Assembly: GCF_013113715.1 (NCBI RefSeq)
Contig: NZ_CP053344.1
Coordinates: 4,092,001-4,156,000 of the forward strand
Reading direction: 5' to 3'
DNA from: Herbiconiux sp. SALV-R1
GTDB lineage: Bacteria > Actinomycetota > Actinomycetes > Actinomycetales > Microbacteriaceae
DNA: 64,000 nt
Shown here piece by piece: positions 41,520 through 50,364 of this stretch. Position 1 is the first letter of the stretch; each line of letters starts with the position of its first letter. Under the pieces are notes generated by a model. It did not search any database. It saw only the letters and a program-made list of their open reading frames with translations, and had not been told where the DNA came from. Both the position numbers and the translations under genes were made by a program.

Positions 41520-42607
41520 CCGGCTGCCTCGGGGGCGTAGATCGCCACCGCGAGTGCGTCGAGCACGTCGGCGGACGCGGGCCCGAAGCTGAGGACGGTG
41601 GTGTCGGACATGTCGACGATGCGGTGGTTCCGCCCCGCATCCGTCTGGGCGATGGCGGGGAGGTGCTCGACCAGCCCGTCGACCCCGCCGACCGATTCGA
41701 GTCCCTTCGTCATCATGATCAGCAGGTCGGGGTTGGCGTCGACGAGGGCCTCGTCGGTGACGGGCCGCATGCCCTTCCAGCCGATCTCGCCGGCGACGTC
41801 GATGCCGCCGAGCGCGCGGATCAGGCTGTCGGCCCCCGACTCCTCGCCGAACAGGTAGTACACGCCCGACTGGCCGCGCACGTAGAGGAACATCATCCGC
41901 AGCCTCTGCACCGGATCGGCCGGTGCCACCGCGGCGATCTGCGCGATCTTCTCCGCGACCGCAGCGTCGCTCCGCGCGGCGAGCGCGTCGGCGCGCTCGG
42001 GCACGCCGAGGGCCGTGCCCACCTGGTCGATGAGCGACCCGACCGATTCGAGCGAGCGGTGCGAGTCGACGACCACGACGGGGATGCCGGCGTCGCGCAG
42101 CTGCAGGATCGTGTCCCACGGGCCCAGACTGGTGTCGGTGAGGATGACCGTGGGCGCCGCCTCGAGGATGGCCTCGGCGTTCAGATCGTGGCCGTTCTCG
42201 GTGACGACGGGGAGGTCGGCAGCCTCCGGGAAGCCGCTCGACGTGTCGCGAGCGACGACGGATGCGCCCAGACCGAGCTCGAACACGATGCGCGACAGGG
42301 AACCGTAGATGTCGAGGGTCAGGATGCGGCTCGCGTCGGTGACCGTGACCGAAGTTCCCTGCGCATCCGTCACCGTCACCGGGAGCACCTGAGCTCCGTC
42401 GACGACGGGGTCGATGGCGGCCGTCGCCGCGACCGCCGTGGAGGGGCCTTCCCACGCGAGCGGATCGCTGAGCGGAGTGACCTCCGACAGCGGCGGCGTG
42501 GCAGGGGCGCCGGACGTGCCCGAGGGCGCTCCGGCGCCGCAGGCGGTCAGGCCGAATGTCACCGCGAGCACGGTGACGGCAGCGACGAAGTGGCGTGCGC
42601 GCATCAT
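41516..42607 (-). CDS. hmuT: Haem-binding lipoprotein HmuT
   Basis: A 363-residue type III binding protein, first gene of the operon. I start it at ATG 42607 because GGAGG lies seven bases upstream; a TTG at 42622 is in frame but would overlap that site. The lipobox is LTAC near residue 23. The core has TVTDASRILTLDIYGSLSRI, LPVVTENGHDLNAEAILEAA, and LYVRGQSGVYYLFGEESGAD. The linkage to HtaA genes and DtxR boxes supports haem as ligand, as in Corynebacterium hmuTUV. Confidence 0.92.
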   Translation of the reverse strand: MMRARHFVAAVTVLAVTFGLTACGAGAPSGTSGAPATPPLSEVTPLSDPLAWEGPSTAVAATAAIDPVVDGAQVLPVTVTDAQGTSVTVTDASRILTLDIYGSLSRIVFELGLGASVVARDTSSGFPEAADLPVVTENGHDLNAEAILEAAPTVILTDTSLGPWDTILQLRDAGIPVVVVDSHRSLESVGSLIDQVGTALGVPERADALAARSDAAVAEKIAQIAAVAPADPVQRLRMMFLYVRGQSGVYYLFGEESGADSLIRALGGIDVAGEIGWKGMRPVTDEALVDANPDLLIMMTKGLESVGGVDGLVEHLPAIAQTDAGRNHRIVDMSDTTVLSFGPASADVLDALAVAIYAPEAAG

Positions 42608-42623
42608 GAGAAAAGCCTCCAAT

Positions 42624-42642
42624 TTAGGTAAGCCTATCCTTA
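42624..42642 (-). promoter_or_regulatory. DtxR/IdeR iron box of the hmuTUV operon
   Basis: TTAGGTAAGCCTATCCTTA (plus strand) matches the DtxR palindrome. On the minus strand it contains TAGGCT (42636-42631), the favoured -10 box of this genome, 23 bases before ATG 42607. Repressor binding would hide the promoter. Confidence 0.87.
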
Positions 42643-42669
42643 ACGTTGCGCTGGAACACAGCCTTCTGC

Positions 42670-42688
42670 TTAGGTAAGGCTAACCTGC
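42670..42688 (+). promoter_or_regulatory. DtxR/IdeR iron box of the HtaA-WxL gene
   Basis: TTAGGTAAGGCTAACCTGC matches the consensus at nearly every position. TAACCT (42681-42686) is a candidate -10 for the plus-strand HtaA gene. With the box at 42624 it makes the divergent haem genes jointly iron-regulated. Confidence 0.88.
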
Positions 42689-42758
42689 CTTTGCGCTCAC
42701 CCGGGCGCAGCTGACGCGCGCGTCGGTCTGCCAGAGAAGGCTGAGAAGGGATGTACCC

Positions 42759-44573
42759 GTGGACTCCTCCTCCACACCACGCCGGCGATTCAGACGCACC
42801 GCCCTCGCGGGGCTGACCGTCGCCGCTCTCACGCTGGGCGGCGTGCTCGTGGCCGCACCCGCCTACGCCGCCGAGTCGACGATCGACGGCGCGGTCTTCC
42901 GCTGGGGCCTGAACGCCGAGTCGAACGCCGCCGCGTTCGCGCCCGGAACGGTGAACCTCCTCTCCGCCGGAGTGGTCACCGCGACGTCGTCGGCCGACAG
43001 GGTCACGCAGAGCAACTGGAAGCAGAGCGAGGGCAACACCACGATCCTCAAGCGCCAGTCGGACGGCAGCTACGCCGACGCCACCTTCGCGGGGCTCCGC
43101 ACCGACGCCGCGGGCACCACGATCACGACCGGCAACGGCCTGAACTCAGGTCATGTCGCCCAGATCTCCGCGGGCACCGGCACCGTCGACGTCGAGGCGA
43201 ACACCGCGGTCATCCAGTGGACGGGCACCTTCACCTCCGCCTACTACTCGGGGATGACACGCTCCTGGATCACCGACCCCAAGCTCACCGTCGACTCCGA
43301 CGGCACGGGCACCATCACCGCCACGCTCGGCGGCTACGGCACCTCGATGGACGACCCCGACAAGTTCGAGACCCTCGCCCCCGCCGAGAACGTGGTCGTC
43401 GCCACCCTCACCGGGGTCGACGTGACGCCGACCGGCTTCACCGTCACCCCTGACTACCTCGGGCGCACCGTCACCACGCCGGCGGATGGCGTCGCCCAGG
43501 TGACCTCGGGGGCCAACGCGGGCGCGTTCCCGCAATCGTTCGTCGACTTCCAGAGCAAGACCGGCCAGGGTTCCTACTGGTACTCCTCGGGTGGAGCGGC
43601 CGACGCGCGCAAGCCCGCCAGCGCGGTCTCCGTCGCCTACACCACGGCCCCGACCACGTTGGCGCCGACGGTGACCGTGTCGAAGACCACCGGTCTGACG
43701 CAGGGCGAGACCGTCACCGTGTCGGGCAGCGGGTTCCTGCCGTCGGGAACGGCGACGAACGGTACCCGCCCGCCGCTGGCCGGGCAGTTCAGCGGCACCT
43801 ACGTCGTCTTCGGCAAGTTCGCCGAGGCGTGGAAGCCGTCGACCGGGGCCGCATCCTCCACGCGGTCGGTCATCGCCCAGAAGTGGGCGCTGCCCGCCGC
43901 GAGCATGTCGACGGTCGGCGGCGCGAACGCCGGGGCCGTCGAGCTCAAGGCCGACGGCACCTTCTCGGTCGACCTCACCCTCACCACCACCGAGGCGCAG
44001 AACATCGCGGCGGGGAACTTCGGTATCTACACCTACCCCGGTAGCGGTGCGAGCTACGCCCCCTTCGAGACCTACACGCCGCTGGCCTTCTCCACCGCAT
44101 CCGACGTCATCGTGGAGGTGCCCGACTGGGTCGACAACCCGACCGGGTCGTTCGGCTGGGCCTTCGAGGGCACCTCGCCCGCCAACCTCGGCACCGCGGT
44201 GCAAGACGGCGGCAACTTCGTCGCGACCGGCTCGCTCACCAACATCATCGTGACCGACACCCGCGCCGGCGGAACCTCGCCGTTCACGTGGAGCATCTCG
44301 GGCCAGGCCGACGACTTCGCCTCCACCGGGGGTGGCTCCTTCTCGGCCGGCTACCTCGGCTGGACGCCGAAAGTCGTCGCCGGAGCCGTCACCGGCGGCG
44401 CCGAGGTCGCCTCGACCCGACTGGGCGGCGCCGGTCTCGGCTCCTCCCGCGTGCTCGCCTCCTCCACCTCCGCGGTGAGCGCGACGGTGGGAGCCGACCT
44501 GTCGCTCGTCATCCCCGGCACCACCACCGCGGGTGACTACACCAGCAAGCTCACCATCACCGCACTGCAGTAA
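42759..44573 (+). CDS. HtaA haem-binding protein with C-terminal WxL-like domain
   Basis: A 604-residue secreted protein starting at GTG 42759 with AAGGG upstream and a signal peptide cut near AYAAE. Residues 40-295 form an HtaA domain (GAVFRWGLNAESNAAAF, YYSGMTRSWITDPKLTVD, YGTSMDDPDKF). Residues 300-445 repeat the unit seen in the 38432 protein (VTVSGSGFLPSGT, TYVVFGKFAEAWKPSTG). Residues 448-604 look WxL-like: IIVTDTRAGGTSPFTWSISG, YLGWTPKVV and the closing AGDYTSKLTITALQ. WxL domains bind peptidoglycan non-covalently. There is no membrane anchor or sortase signal, so the WxL-like part probably holds it at the wall. The WxL call is by motif reading and less sure than HtaA. Confidence 0.88.
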   Translation: MDSSSTPRRRFRRTALAGLTVAALTLGGVLVAAPAYAAESTIDGAVFRWGLNAESNAAAFAPGTVNLLSAGVVTATSSADRVTQSNWKQSEGNTTILKRQSDGSYADATFAGLRTDAAGTTITTGNGLNSGHVAQISAGTGTVDVEANTAVIQWTGTFTSAYYSGMTRSWITDPKLTVDSDGTGTITATLGGYGTSMDDPDKFETLAPAENVVVATLTGVDVTPTGFTVTPDYLGRTVTTPADGVAQVTSGANAGAFPQSFVDFQSKTGQGSYWYSSGGAADARKPASAVSVAYTTAPTTLAPTVTVSKTTGLTQGETVTVSGSGFLPSGTATNGTRPPLAGQFSGTYVVFGKFAEAWKPSTGAASSTRSVIAQKWALPAASMSTVGGANAGAVELKADGTFSVDLTLTTTEAQNIAAGNFGIYTYPGSGASYAPFETYTPLAFSTASDVIVEVPDWVDNPTGSFGWAFEGTSPANLGTAVQDGGNFVATGSLTNIIVTDTRAGGTSPFTWSISGQADDFASTGGGSFSAGYLGWTPKVVAGAVTGGAEVASTRLGGAGLGSSRVLASSTSAVSATVGADLSLVIPGTTTAGDYTSKLTITALQ

Positions 44574-44650
44574 GACGCCGTGCGTGGGGCCTCGGCGTGA
44601 GCCGGGGCCCCCCTCGCGTCTCGACAAGGTCTCGACCAGAAGGAACACCC

Positions 44651-45679
44651 GTGCCCACCACCCGTCGCACCCCCGTCTTCGCGCTGGCAGCACTCACCGC
44701 GCTGCTGCTCACCACGCTGCTGCTCACCGCCGCCGCGCCGGCGCCCGCGGCCCGGGCGGAGGACGGCGGCGTGGCCTGGACGGTGAAGACCGCCGACAAC
44801 GCCAACGGGGCAGGGCGCGCCAACTTCACCTACGACGTCGAGCCGGGTGCGGTCATCTCCGACACGATGGTCGTGGTCAACACGGGCACCGAGCCGCTCC
44901 CGCTCGCGGTGTACGCCGCCGACGCGTTCACCGCCTCCAGCGGTGAGATCGACGTGCTCGTCGACGGCAGCCCGTCGGTGGGCGCCGGCACGTGGGTGCA
45001 GGTCGACACCGGCAGCCTCGAGTTGTCGCCCGGGCAGTCGGCCGACATCCCTTTCAGCATCAGCGTGCCCGCCGACGCCCGGCCCGGCGATCACTCGGCC
45101 GGCATCGTCACCTCCCTCACCAGCGCCGACGCCTCCGCCTCGCTCTCGGTCGACCGGCGGCTGGGCACCCGCATCAACCTGCGTGTCGCGGGGGAGCTCA
45201 CCCCTGCCGCACAGGTGGGCGAGGTGCAGGCGGAGTACCTCCCGAGCTGGAACCCTTTCGCGCCCGGTACCGTCACCATCCGTTACCGGCTCGCCAACAC
45301 GGGCAACACGCGCCTCACCGGCACCGAGACGGTCACCGCCTCGGGCGCCTTCGGTCTTCTCGACGCCACGACGGCGCCCACGCAGCTCAGCGAGATCATC
45401 CCCGGCTCGGTCGTCGACGTCGTGCGCGAGGTGCCGGTGCTGTCTCTCGGGTGGGTGCACGGATCGACGACGGTGACGCCCGAGGGGGTCGGGCTGGGGG
45501 CCGCGGCGGTCGACGTCGTCGCTGCGGACTTCGAGGTCGTCGCGGTTCCGTGGAGTCTCTACGCCGTCATCGTGCTCATCGCCGGTGTCGCCGTGGCGAG
45601 CATCCTCGTGGTCCGCCGTGTGGTCAGGGCATCAGGAAGCCGAGAAGGCCGTCAGACCCTTCGTGGTCGTCGGCCGTGA
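44651..45679 (+). CDS. DUF916 WxL-interacting protein-like membrane protein
   Basis: A 342-residue exported protein starting at GTG 44651 with AGGAAC upstream. After a signal peptide (cut near AARAED) the WIP peptidoglycan-binding domain (DUF916) spans about 40-160: FTYDVEPGAVISDTMVVVNT, LELSPGQSADIPFSISVPAD, ARPGDHSAGIVTSL. A second beta domain follows (INLRVAGELTPAAQVGEVQA). A membrane helix at about 305-325 (WSLYAVIVLIAGVAVASILV) and a basic tail end it. WIPs bind WxL proteins in Firmicutes. It follows the HtaA-WxL gene by 77 bases on the same strand. Its end overlaps the convergent hydrolase gene by 56 bases. Confidence 0.87.
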   Translation: MPTTRRTPVFALAALTALLLTTLLLTAAAPAPAARAEDGGVAWTVKTADNANGAGRANFTYDVEPGAVISDTMVVVNTGTEPLPLAVYAADAFTASSGEIDVLVDGSPSVGAGTWVQVDTGSLELSPGQSADIPFSISVPADARPGDHSAGIVTSLTSADASASLSVDRRLGTRINLRVAGELTPAAQVGEVQAEYLPSWNPFAPGTVTIRYRLANTGNTRLTGTETVTASGAFGLLDATTAPTQLSEIIPGSVVDVVREVPVLSLGWVHGSTTVTPEGVGLGAAAVDVVAADFEVVAVPWSLYAVIVLIAGVAVASILVVRRVVRASGSREGRQTLRGRRP

Positions 45680-46475
45680 CCGTGATGACGGCGTCGGGCG
45701 TGAAGACGATCATCTGGCCGCAGGCGCCGTGCAGGCGCCAGCCGGTTCCGGGCCCCTCCCAGCCGGACAGGGCGTAGCGCCGGTACCCCGGGCCGGTGCC
45801 CGCCTGCACCCACTCCGAGTGCATCGTCTCCACGCCTCCAGGGGAGACGAGAGTGCGGCCCTGCCAGCGTCCGCGATCGCGGATGAGTCGCCCGACTCGG
45901 GCGAGCTCCTCGGTGCGAAGCGCCAAGCCGCCTCCCGCGACCGGGAACCCCAGCGGGCAACGCTCCCACGACGCATCCGTGATGCCGAGCGGATGCAGCA
46001 CCACCCGGTCGACGTAGTCGCCCACGTCGCCGACGACCTGGGCGAGAACCCGCATCGCCGTGTAGGTGCTGGCGTTCGAGTACTGGAACACGCGCCCCCT
46101 CGAGGGCCGGCCGAGGAACTCGAGGGCGAGGTCGGGCCAGTCGGTCATCATGGTCGGTGACCAGGGCAGGTCGATCCCGCTGGTCATCGTCAGCAGGTGG
46201 CGGAGGGTGACGGATGCCGAGCCCTCACCGAACTCGACGGCGGGAAGGTACTGCGACACCGGGGCGTCGAGCGAGATCAGCCCCTCGTCGGCGGCGCGGA
46301 GGGTCGCCAGGGCGCAGAGGCCCTTCGTGACCGACTGGATGTCTTCGCGGACATCCGCTGTCCACCGATGCTCGGCGGCGTCGTCGCCCACGAGCACGTG
46401 CACCCCGTGAGCCCTGAACCCGCGCTCGCCGATCTCTCCCACGATGCGGTCGAGGAGGGGCTGTGCGGCGTTCAC
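45624..46475 (-). CDS. Beta-lactamase/penicillin-binding-like serine hydrolase
   Basis: A 283-residue serine hydrolase (class C beta-lactamase/esterase fold) without signal peptide, so probably cytoplasmic. The nucleophile motif is SVTK (in DIQSVTKGLCAL) near residue 43, the YxN motif is YSN (FQYSNASTYTAM) near 125, and HGACGQM near the end replaces the KTG/HxG element. The GTG 46475 start is uncertain because GGAGG lies only one base upstream. Roles in the family include esterases and D-amino-acid peptidases. It is convergent with the DUF916 gene and overlaps its last 56 bases. Confidence 0.82.
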   Translation of the reverse strand: MNAAQPLLDRIVGEIGERGFRAHGVHVLVGDDAAEHRWTADVREDIQSVTKGLCALATLRAADEGLISLDAPVSQYLPAVEFGEGSASVTLRHLLTMTSGIDLPWSPTMMTDWPDLALEFLGRPSRGRVFQYSNASTYTAMRVLAQVVGDVGDYVDRVVLHPLGITDASWERCPLGFPVAGGGLALRTEELARVGRLIRDRGRWQGRTLVSPGGVETMHSEWVQAGTGPGYRRYALSGWEGPGTGWRLHGACGQMIVFTPDAVITVTADDHEGSDGLLGFLMP

Positions 46476-46514
46476 CCCTCCAGTCTGCCTGCCGGCGGGT
46501 GCAAGACTCGTCGT

Positions 46515-46802
46515 GTGGAACGCGAGCGGGAGCTGCAGGAGTCGTTGCGGGAGTTGTCGACACTGCTTCGCGCGGTCGGCGAGATGCCCTGGGCCGACCG
46601 GTGCGCCTGGGCGGCCGATCGCGTCGGTGCCGGTGGAGACCCGGCCGAGGTGAGACGGATGTTCGGCGGAATGGGCAGCCTGAGCGACCTGGTCATCCAC
46701 CCCGTCAACGGCCATGCGGTCGCGGATGATCAGATCGCCCGCGTCAACGAGGCGCTCACCGGATTGCGGGAGCGGGTGTATCTCGCCTCCCAGCCTCGGT
46801 GA
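46515..46802 (+). CDS. Small helical hypothetical protein
   Basis: A 95-residue protein from GTG 46515, divergent from the hydrolase. It reads as helical: ERERELQESLRELSTLLRAV, then DRCAWAADRVGAGGDPAEVRRM and FGGMGSLSDLVIHPVNG. The layout resembles a small DUF6966-type family, but I am not sure. The frame ends in GTGA overlap with an upstream in-frame GTG of the large surface protein. No strong ribosome site is visible. Confidence 0.6.
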   Translation: MERERELQESLRELSTLLRAVGEMPWADRCAWAADRVGAGGDPAEVRRMFGGMGSLSDLVIHPVNGHAVADDQIARVNEALTGLRERVYLASQPR

Positions 46803-46869
46803 TCCGATCGATCCCGAACGGTTCCCGCCAGCCCCAGGACGGGGGCTCACCCCTGCGCGACCGCTCCGT

Positions 46870-46875
46870 TAGGGT
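46870..46875 (+). promoter_or_regulatory. -10 box TAGGGT
   Basis: TAGGGT fits the local TANNNT pattern and lies 34 bases before GTG 46910. This supports a start at 46910 over the upstream GTG at 46799. Confidence 0.45.
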
Positions 46876-46909
46876 GGGGCCACCCCGCGCCCCCGGATTG
46901 GACCGACCC

Positions 46910-49900
46910 GTGCCCCACCCATCCTCCCTCCGCTCCCGCGTGGCGGCAATCGCCGCTGCGGCGGTGGGCATCGCCCTGCTCGGCGTGCCCGCTCTCCCGG
47001 CGCACGCCGAGGTCAGCCCGCCCTGCCCGGCCGTGGAGCGCATCCCGGTAGCTCCCGCCGCTGGCGACAGCACCGCATCCGACACGGCGACGGATGCTGC
47101 GGCAGGCGGGCTCGGCGAAGACGCGGCCGAGTCCATCCTCGGCAGCCTCGCGGGCAAGCTGCTCGACGAGGTGATCGCCGGCGTCGGCGGCGACATCGGC
47201 GGCGACGTGGCCGGGTGGATCATCGGCAGCCTGAGCGCCCCGCCCGACTCCACGCCGACGCCCGTGCAGCAGGAGGAGCTCGACAAGCTCGCGGGGCTCT
47301 CCTCCGACCTGCAGGCCCTGCAGACCCAGGTCGCCGCGCTCAGCACGCAGATCAGCTCGGTGGAGCAGGAGCTGATCAGCGTCACCGAGGCCGCCCAGGC
47401 CTACGGCACCTATCAGCAGCAGGCCACCGCCCTCAGCGACGGGGCGCTCGCGAGCATGGTGACCGACATCCAGAACGTCTGCGAGATAGCCAACGAGCAG
47501 TACAACGCGGCGGTCGCGGCCGGCGAGACGACGGCACTGACCGGCGACCAGACCGCCCAGCTGCAGACCATCGTCACGAACAACTCCGAGTACGTCGACG
47601 CCATGAACGCGGCTCTCGTGGGCGACGGCAACTCGGCCGGACTCATCACCGTCTACTCGCGCGTGCTCTGGCTCGCCCAGGGCACCGCCGACACGATGCC
47701 GTCGGGCACCCTCATCCCGTCGGCGCTGCTCACCGAGATGCAGACGATCGTGCAGTTCTACGCCAGCGTGGCCACCCTGCACCTCGAGGCCTTCATCGAG
47801 GCGGTGCACGCCCTGCCGGGCTACGCCGACAGCGAGGCCATCTACGAGTACTACGTGAACTCGTACGTGCCCTACATCCAGCAGTGGTCGTACGAGGCCG
47901 GCCTCAACCTGCCGAGCCTCGACCCCGCACTCATCGCCGACGTGAGCGCCGGCGCCTCCCCGAACCCGGGCACGGCCACGACGCCCGGCACCATCCGCGT
48001 CTGGACGGCCGTGCCCGCCCAGATCGCCGGGCAATCGCAGAGCCGCTACTGCGTGCAGCAGGGCATGTGCGTGGCCCCCGACTACTACCCCGCCACCACC
48101 GGCGGCGACCCGATCGCCGTGAGCGTGGTGCCTGCCGTGGCGCCGCTGTCGTCGTACCTCGACGCCCCGCAGTACGGACTGACCGGTTGGCGAGTGCCGA
48201 CCATCGCCGACTGGCAATCGCTCACCGTGGCCCGCGACTCCATCATCCCCGCCGTGCCGGGAGAGCCGACGCCCCCGCCGCCGTCACCGGCGAACGGGGT
48301 GGCGGCGTGGGCCGGCATCGAGGGGCTCGCCGTGCTCGAGACGGCCGACGTGCCGTACCCCACCGGCAGCATCGCGTCGATCCCGCCGCTCGTGGTCGAC
48401 GATCCCGAGATGCAGGCGCTCATCTTCAACGGCTCGACCTTCACCGGTGACGCCGCCGGCATCGCAGCCTACGACCAGGGGTACACCTTGGGCGGCCAGC
48501 TCGCGCTCGTGCAAGACGTGGCGGTGGCGCCGCCGGTGCTGCCCGCCTACCCGTCGTCGGACGTGTCGAACGGGCGCGGTGCAGCACCGGGTGCGGTGGA
48601 TGCGGCGGCAGCGTCGGGAACGTCGGGAACGGATGCTGCGGTCCACGACGCGGCCACAGCATCCGAGCCCTCCGCCCCCCGCACGACGGATGGCACGACG
48701 GATGCGGCGGTCGGCTCCACCTGGAACGCCACCACCTATGACACCCCGGCCGCCTGCACTGACCAGAGCAACCAGTACGTGCAGCCCGCCGGCGCCAACG
48801 CGGTGCAGGTGACGGTGGCGGCCGGCGCGGGCGGCGTCGCCTCGGGCGGCGGCCAGTTCTCGGCGAACGTGCCCGGAGGCCTCGGTGCTCAGCTCACGGC
48901 CACCATCCCGGTGGCGGCGGGTACGACCCTCTACATCGGCGTCGGAGGTCGCGGGGGCGACTGGAACAGCCTGCCGAACGGCGAAGGAGCCCCGGGCGGC
49001 GTCGGCAACGGAGGGCCCGGTGGCAACGCCAACCAGGACAATCAGGGCAACACCCTCGGCTACACGGGCGCCGGCGGCGGCGGGCTCTCGCAGATCACGC
49101 TCGACGCCGGATGCTCCCTGCCGCTCGCCGTGGCCGGCGGCGGGGGCGGCGCGGGAATGGGCATAGTCCCGACCTACGTGCCCTTCGGAGGCAACGGGTG
49201 CATGTCGACGGGGTGCACCGGTTCCATCGTGGGGACCAGCAACCAGGAGGGCACCCTCACCTCGGGTGGCAGCGAGGGCGGCAACTATCAGGCAGGTCCC
49301 CAGTCGGGTCTCGGCGCGCCGCCGCTCGGCACCTCCGGGGGGCAGGGTGGTGCCGTGGGAGTGCAGCTCGGGGGCTTCGGTGAGCCCTCCTACACCGGGG
49401 GCGCCGGTGGCGGTGGCGGTGGCGGCTTCACGGGCGGGGGCGGGGGTGGCGGCACCACCAGCTCCACCGCGCAGAACGGTGTCAACGGCCAGAACGTGAC
49501 GTCGGGGCCGGGCTCGGGCGGGTCGAGCTACCTCGCCGTCGGCTCGGTCGACACCGATCTCGCTCTGAACACCGCCGCAGACGGGCAGGGGTTCGTCACC
49601 ATCACGCCGGTCGTCGTGCCCGAGTACAGCTTCGCCGTCTACAGTCCTGGCGCGCGACAGGTGAGTGCGGTGGTCTCCGAGGGTTCGGGTGGTTCGGGTG
49701 ACTCCGGCGGCCTCGGCCTCGGCGCTGCGGCGTCGACTCCTCAGGATCTCGGCGGCGAGGGCGTCGGCTGGGCGCTCCCCGCCGTCGACGCCTTCCCCGG
49801 CCCCGTCGACGTCGTCGACCCCGCCGCGAGTCTCTGCCTCGCCGCGGGCGGTCGCACGGAATCGACCTGCGCCGACCAGAGCTGGACCATCACCCCCAGC

Positions 49901-50344
49901 GGCGACGCCACACCCTTCCCGGGCTTCCCGCTCTACGACGTCACGGGGAGCGACGGCACCGCGCTCGCACCGGCCTTCGCCACGTGGGACCCGCAGGCGA
50001 CCGTGGTGCTGCAGCCCTCGACGCTGTGGACCCCGGATGCGGCACTCACCGACCCCGATCCGGGCCCCGGCCCGGGTCCCGGCCCTGGTCCCGGGCCTGG
50101 TCCCGACCCGCAGCCGACGCCCACCGTCACCCCCGCACCGCCCGCGGGTGACGGCGGCAGCGACTCGGCGAGCCCGGGCGGCGCCGGCGGCGCTCTCGCG
50201 GCGACGGGCCTCTTGGCCCTCCCCCTCGGTCTGGCCGGCTTCGCCGCGACGGCGCTCGCGGCCCTCGGCGCCCTCCTCCTGATCGCCCGCCGCCGCTCCG
50301 CCGCCCCCGCCGCCCCCGCCAGGGCCCCGCACAAGACCGATTAG
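46910..50344 (+). CDS. LAATG-anchored glycine-rich surface protein
   Basis: An 1144-residue secreted protein. GTG 46910 gives a normal signal peptide (RSRVAAIAAAAVGIALLGVP, cut after AHA). A coiled-coil at about 117-170 (LSSDLQALQTQVAALSTQIS) is followed by a helical region. Near 418 is a DUF1566/Lcl-like motif (YGLTGWRVPTIADWQSL). Residues 630-900 are a glycine-rich domain with runs of GGGG (VAGGGGGAGMG, GGAGGGGGGGFTGGG). A Gly-Pro repeat (GPGPGPGPGPGPGPD) precedes the sorting signal LAATG near 1096, a hydrophobic helix and IARRR. LAxTG fits actinobacterial class E sortases, so it is probably wall-linked. The function is unknown. Confidence 0.85.
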   Translation: MPHPSSLRSRVAAIAAAAVGIALLGVPALPAHAEVSPPCPAVERIPVAPAAGDSTASDTATDAAAGGLGEDAAESILGSLAGKLLDEVIAGVGGDIGGDVAGWIIGSLSAPPDSTPTPVQQEELDKLAGLSSDLQALQTQVAALSTQISSVEQELISVTEAAQAYGTYQQQATALSDGALASMVTDIQNVCEIANEQYNAAVAAGETTALTGDQTAQLQTIVTNNSEYVDAMNAALVGDGNSAGLITVYSRVLWLAQGTADTMPSGTLIPSALLTEMQTIVQFYASVATLHLEAFIEAVHALPGYADSEAIYEYYVNSYVPYIQQWSYEAGLNLPSLDPALIADVSAGASPNPGTATTPGTIRVWTAVPAQIAGQSQSRYCVQQGMCVAPDYYPATTGGDPIAVSVVPAVAPLSSYLDAPQYGLTGWRVPTIADWQSLTVARDSIIPAVPGEPTPPPPSPANGVAAWAGIEGLAVLETADVPYPTGSIASIPPLVVDDPEMQALIFNGSTFTGDAAGIAAYDQGYTLGGQLALVQDVAVAPPVLPAYPSSDVSNGRGAAPGAVDAAAASGTSGTDAAVHDAATASEPSAPRTTDGTTDAAVGSTWNATTYDTPAACTDQSNQYVQPAGANAVQVTVAAGAGGVASGGGQFSANVPGGLGAQLTATIPVAAGTTLYIGVGGRGGDWNSLPNGEGAPGGVGNGGPGGNANQDNQGNTLGYTGAGGGGLSQITLDAGCSLPLAVAGGGGGAGMGIVPTYVPFGGNGCMSTGCTGSIVGTSNQEGTLTSGGSEGGNYQAGPQSGLGAPPLGTSGGQGGAVGVQLGGFGEPSYTGGAGGGGGGGFTGGGGGGGTTSSTAQNGVNGQNVTSGPGSGGSSYLAVGSVDTDLALNTAADGQGFVTITPVVVPEYSFAVYSPGARQVSAVVSEGSGGSGDSGGLGLGAAASTPQDLGGEGVGWALPAVDAFPGPVDVVDPAASLCLAAGGRTESTCADQSWTITPSGDATPFPGFPLYDVTGSDGTALAPAFATWDPQATVVLQPSTLWTPDAALTDPDPGPGPGPGPGPGPGPDPQPTPTVTPAPPAGDGGSDSASPGGAGGALAATGLLALPLGLAGFAATALAALGALLLIARRRSAAPAAPARAPHKTD

Positions 50345-50364
50345 GAGCGACTGCGACCGACGGC

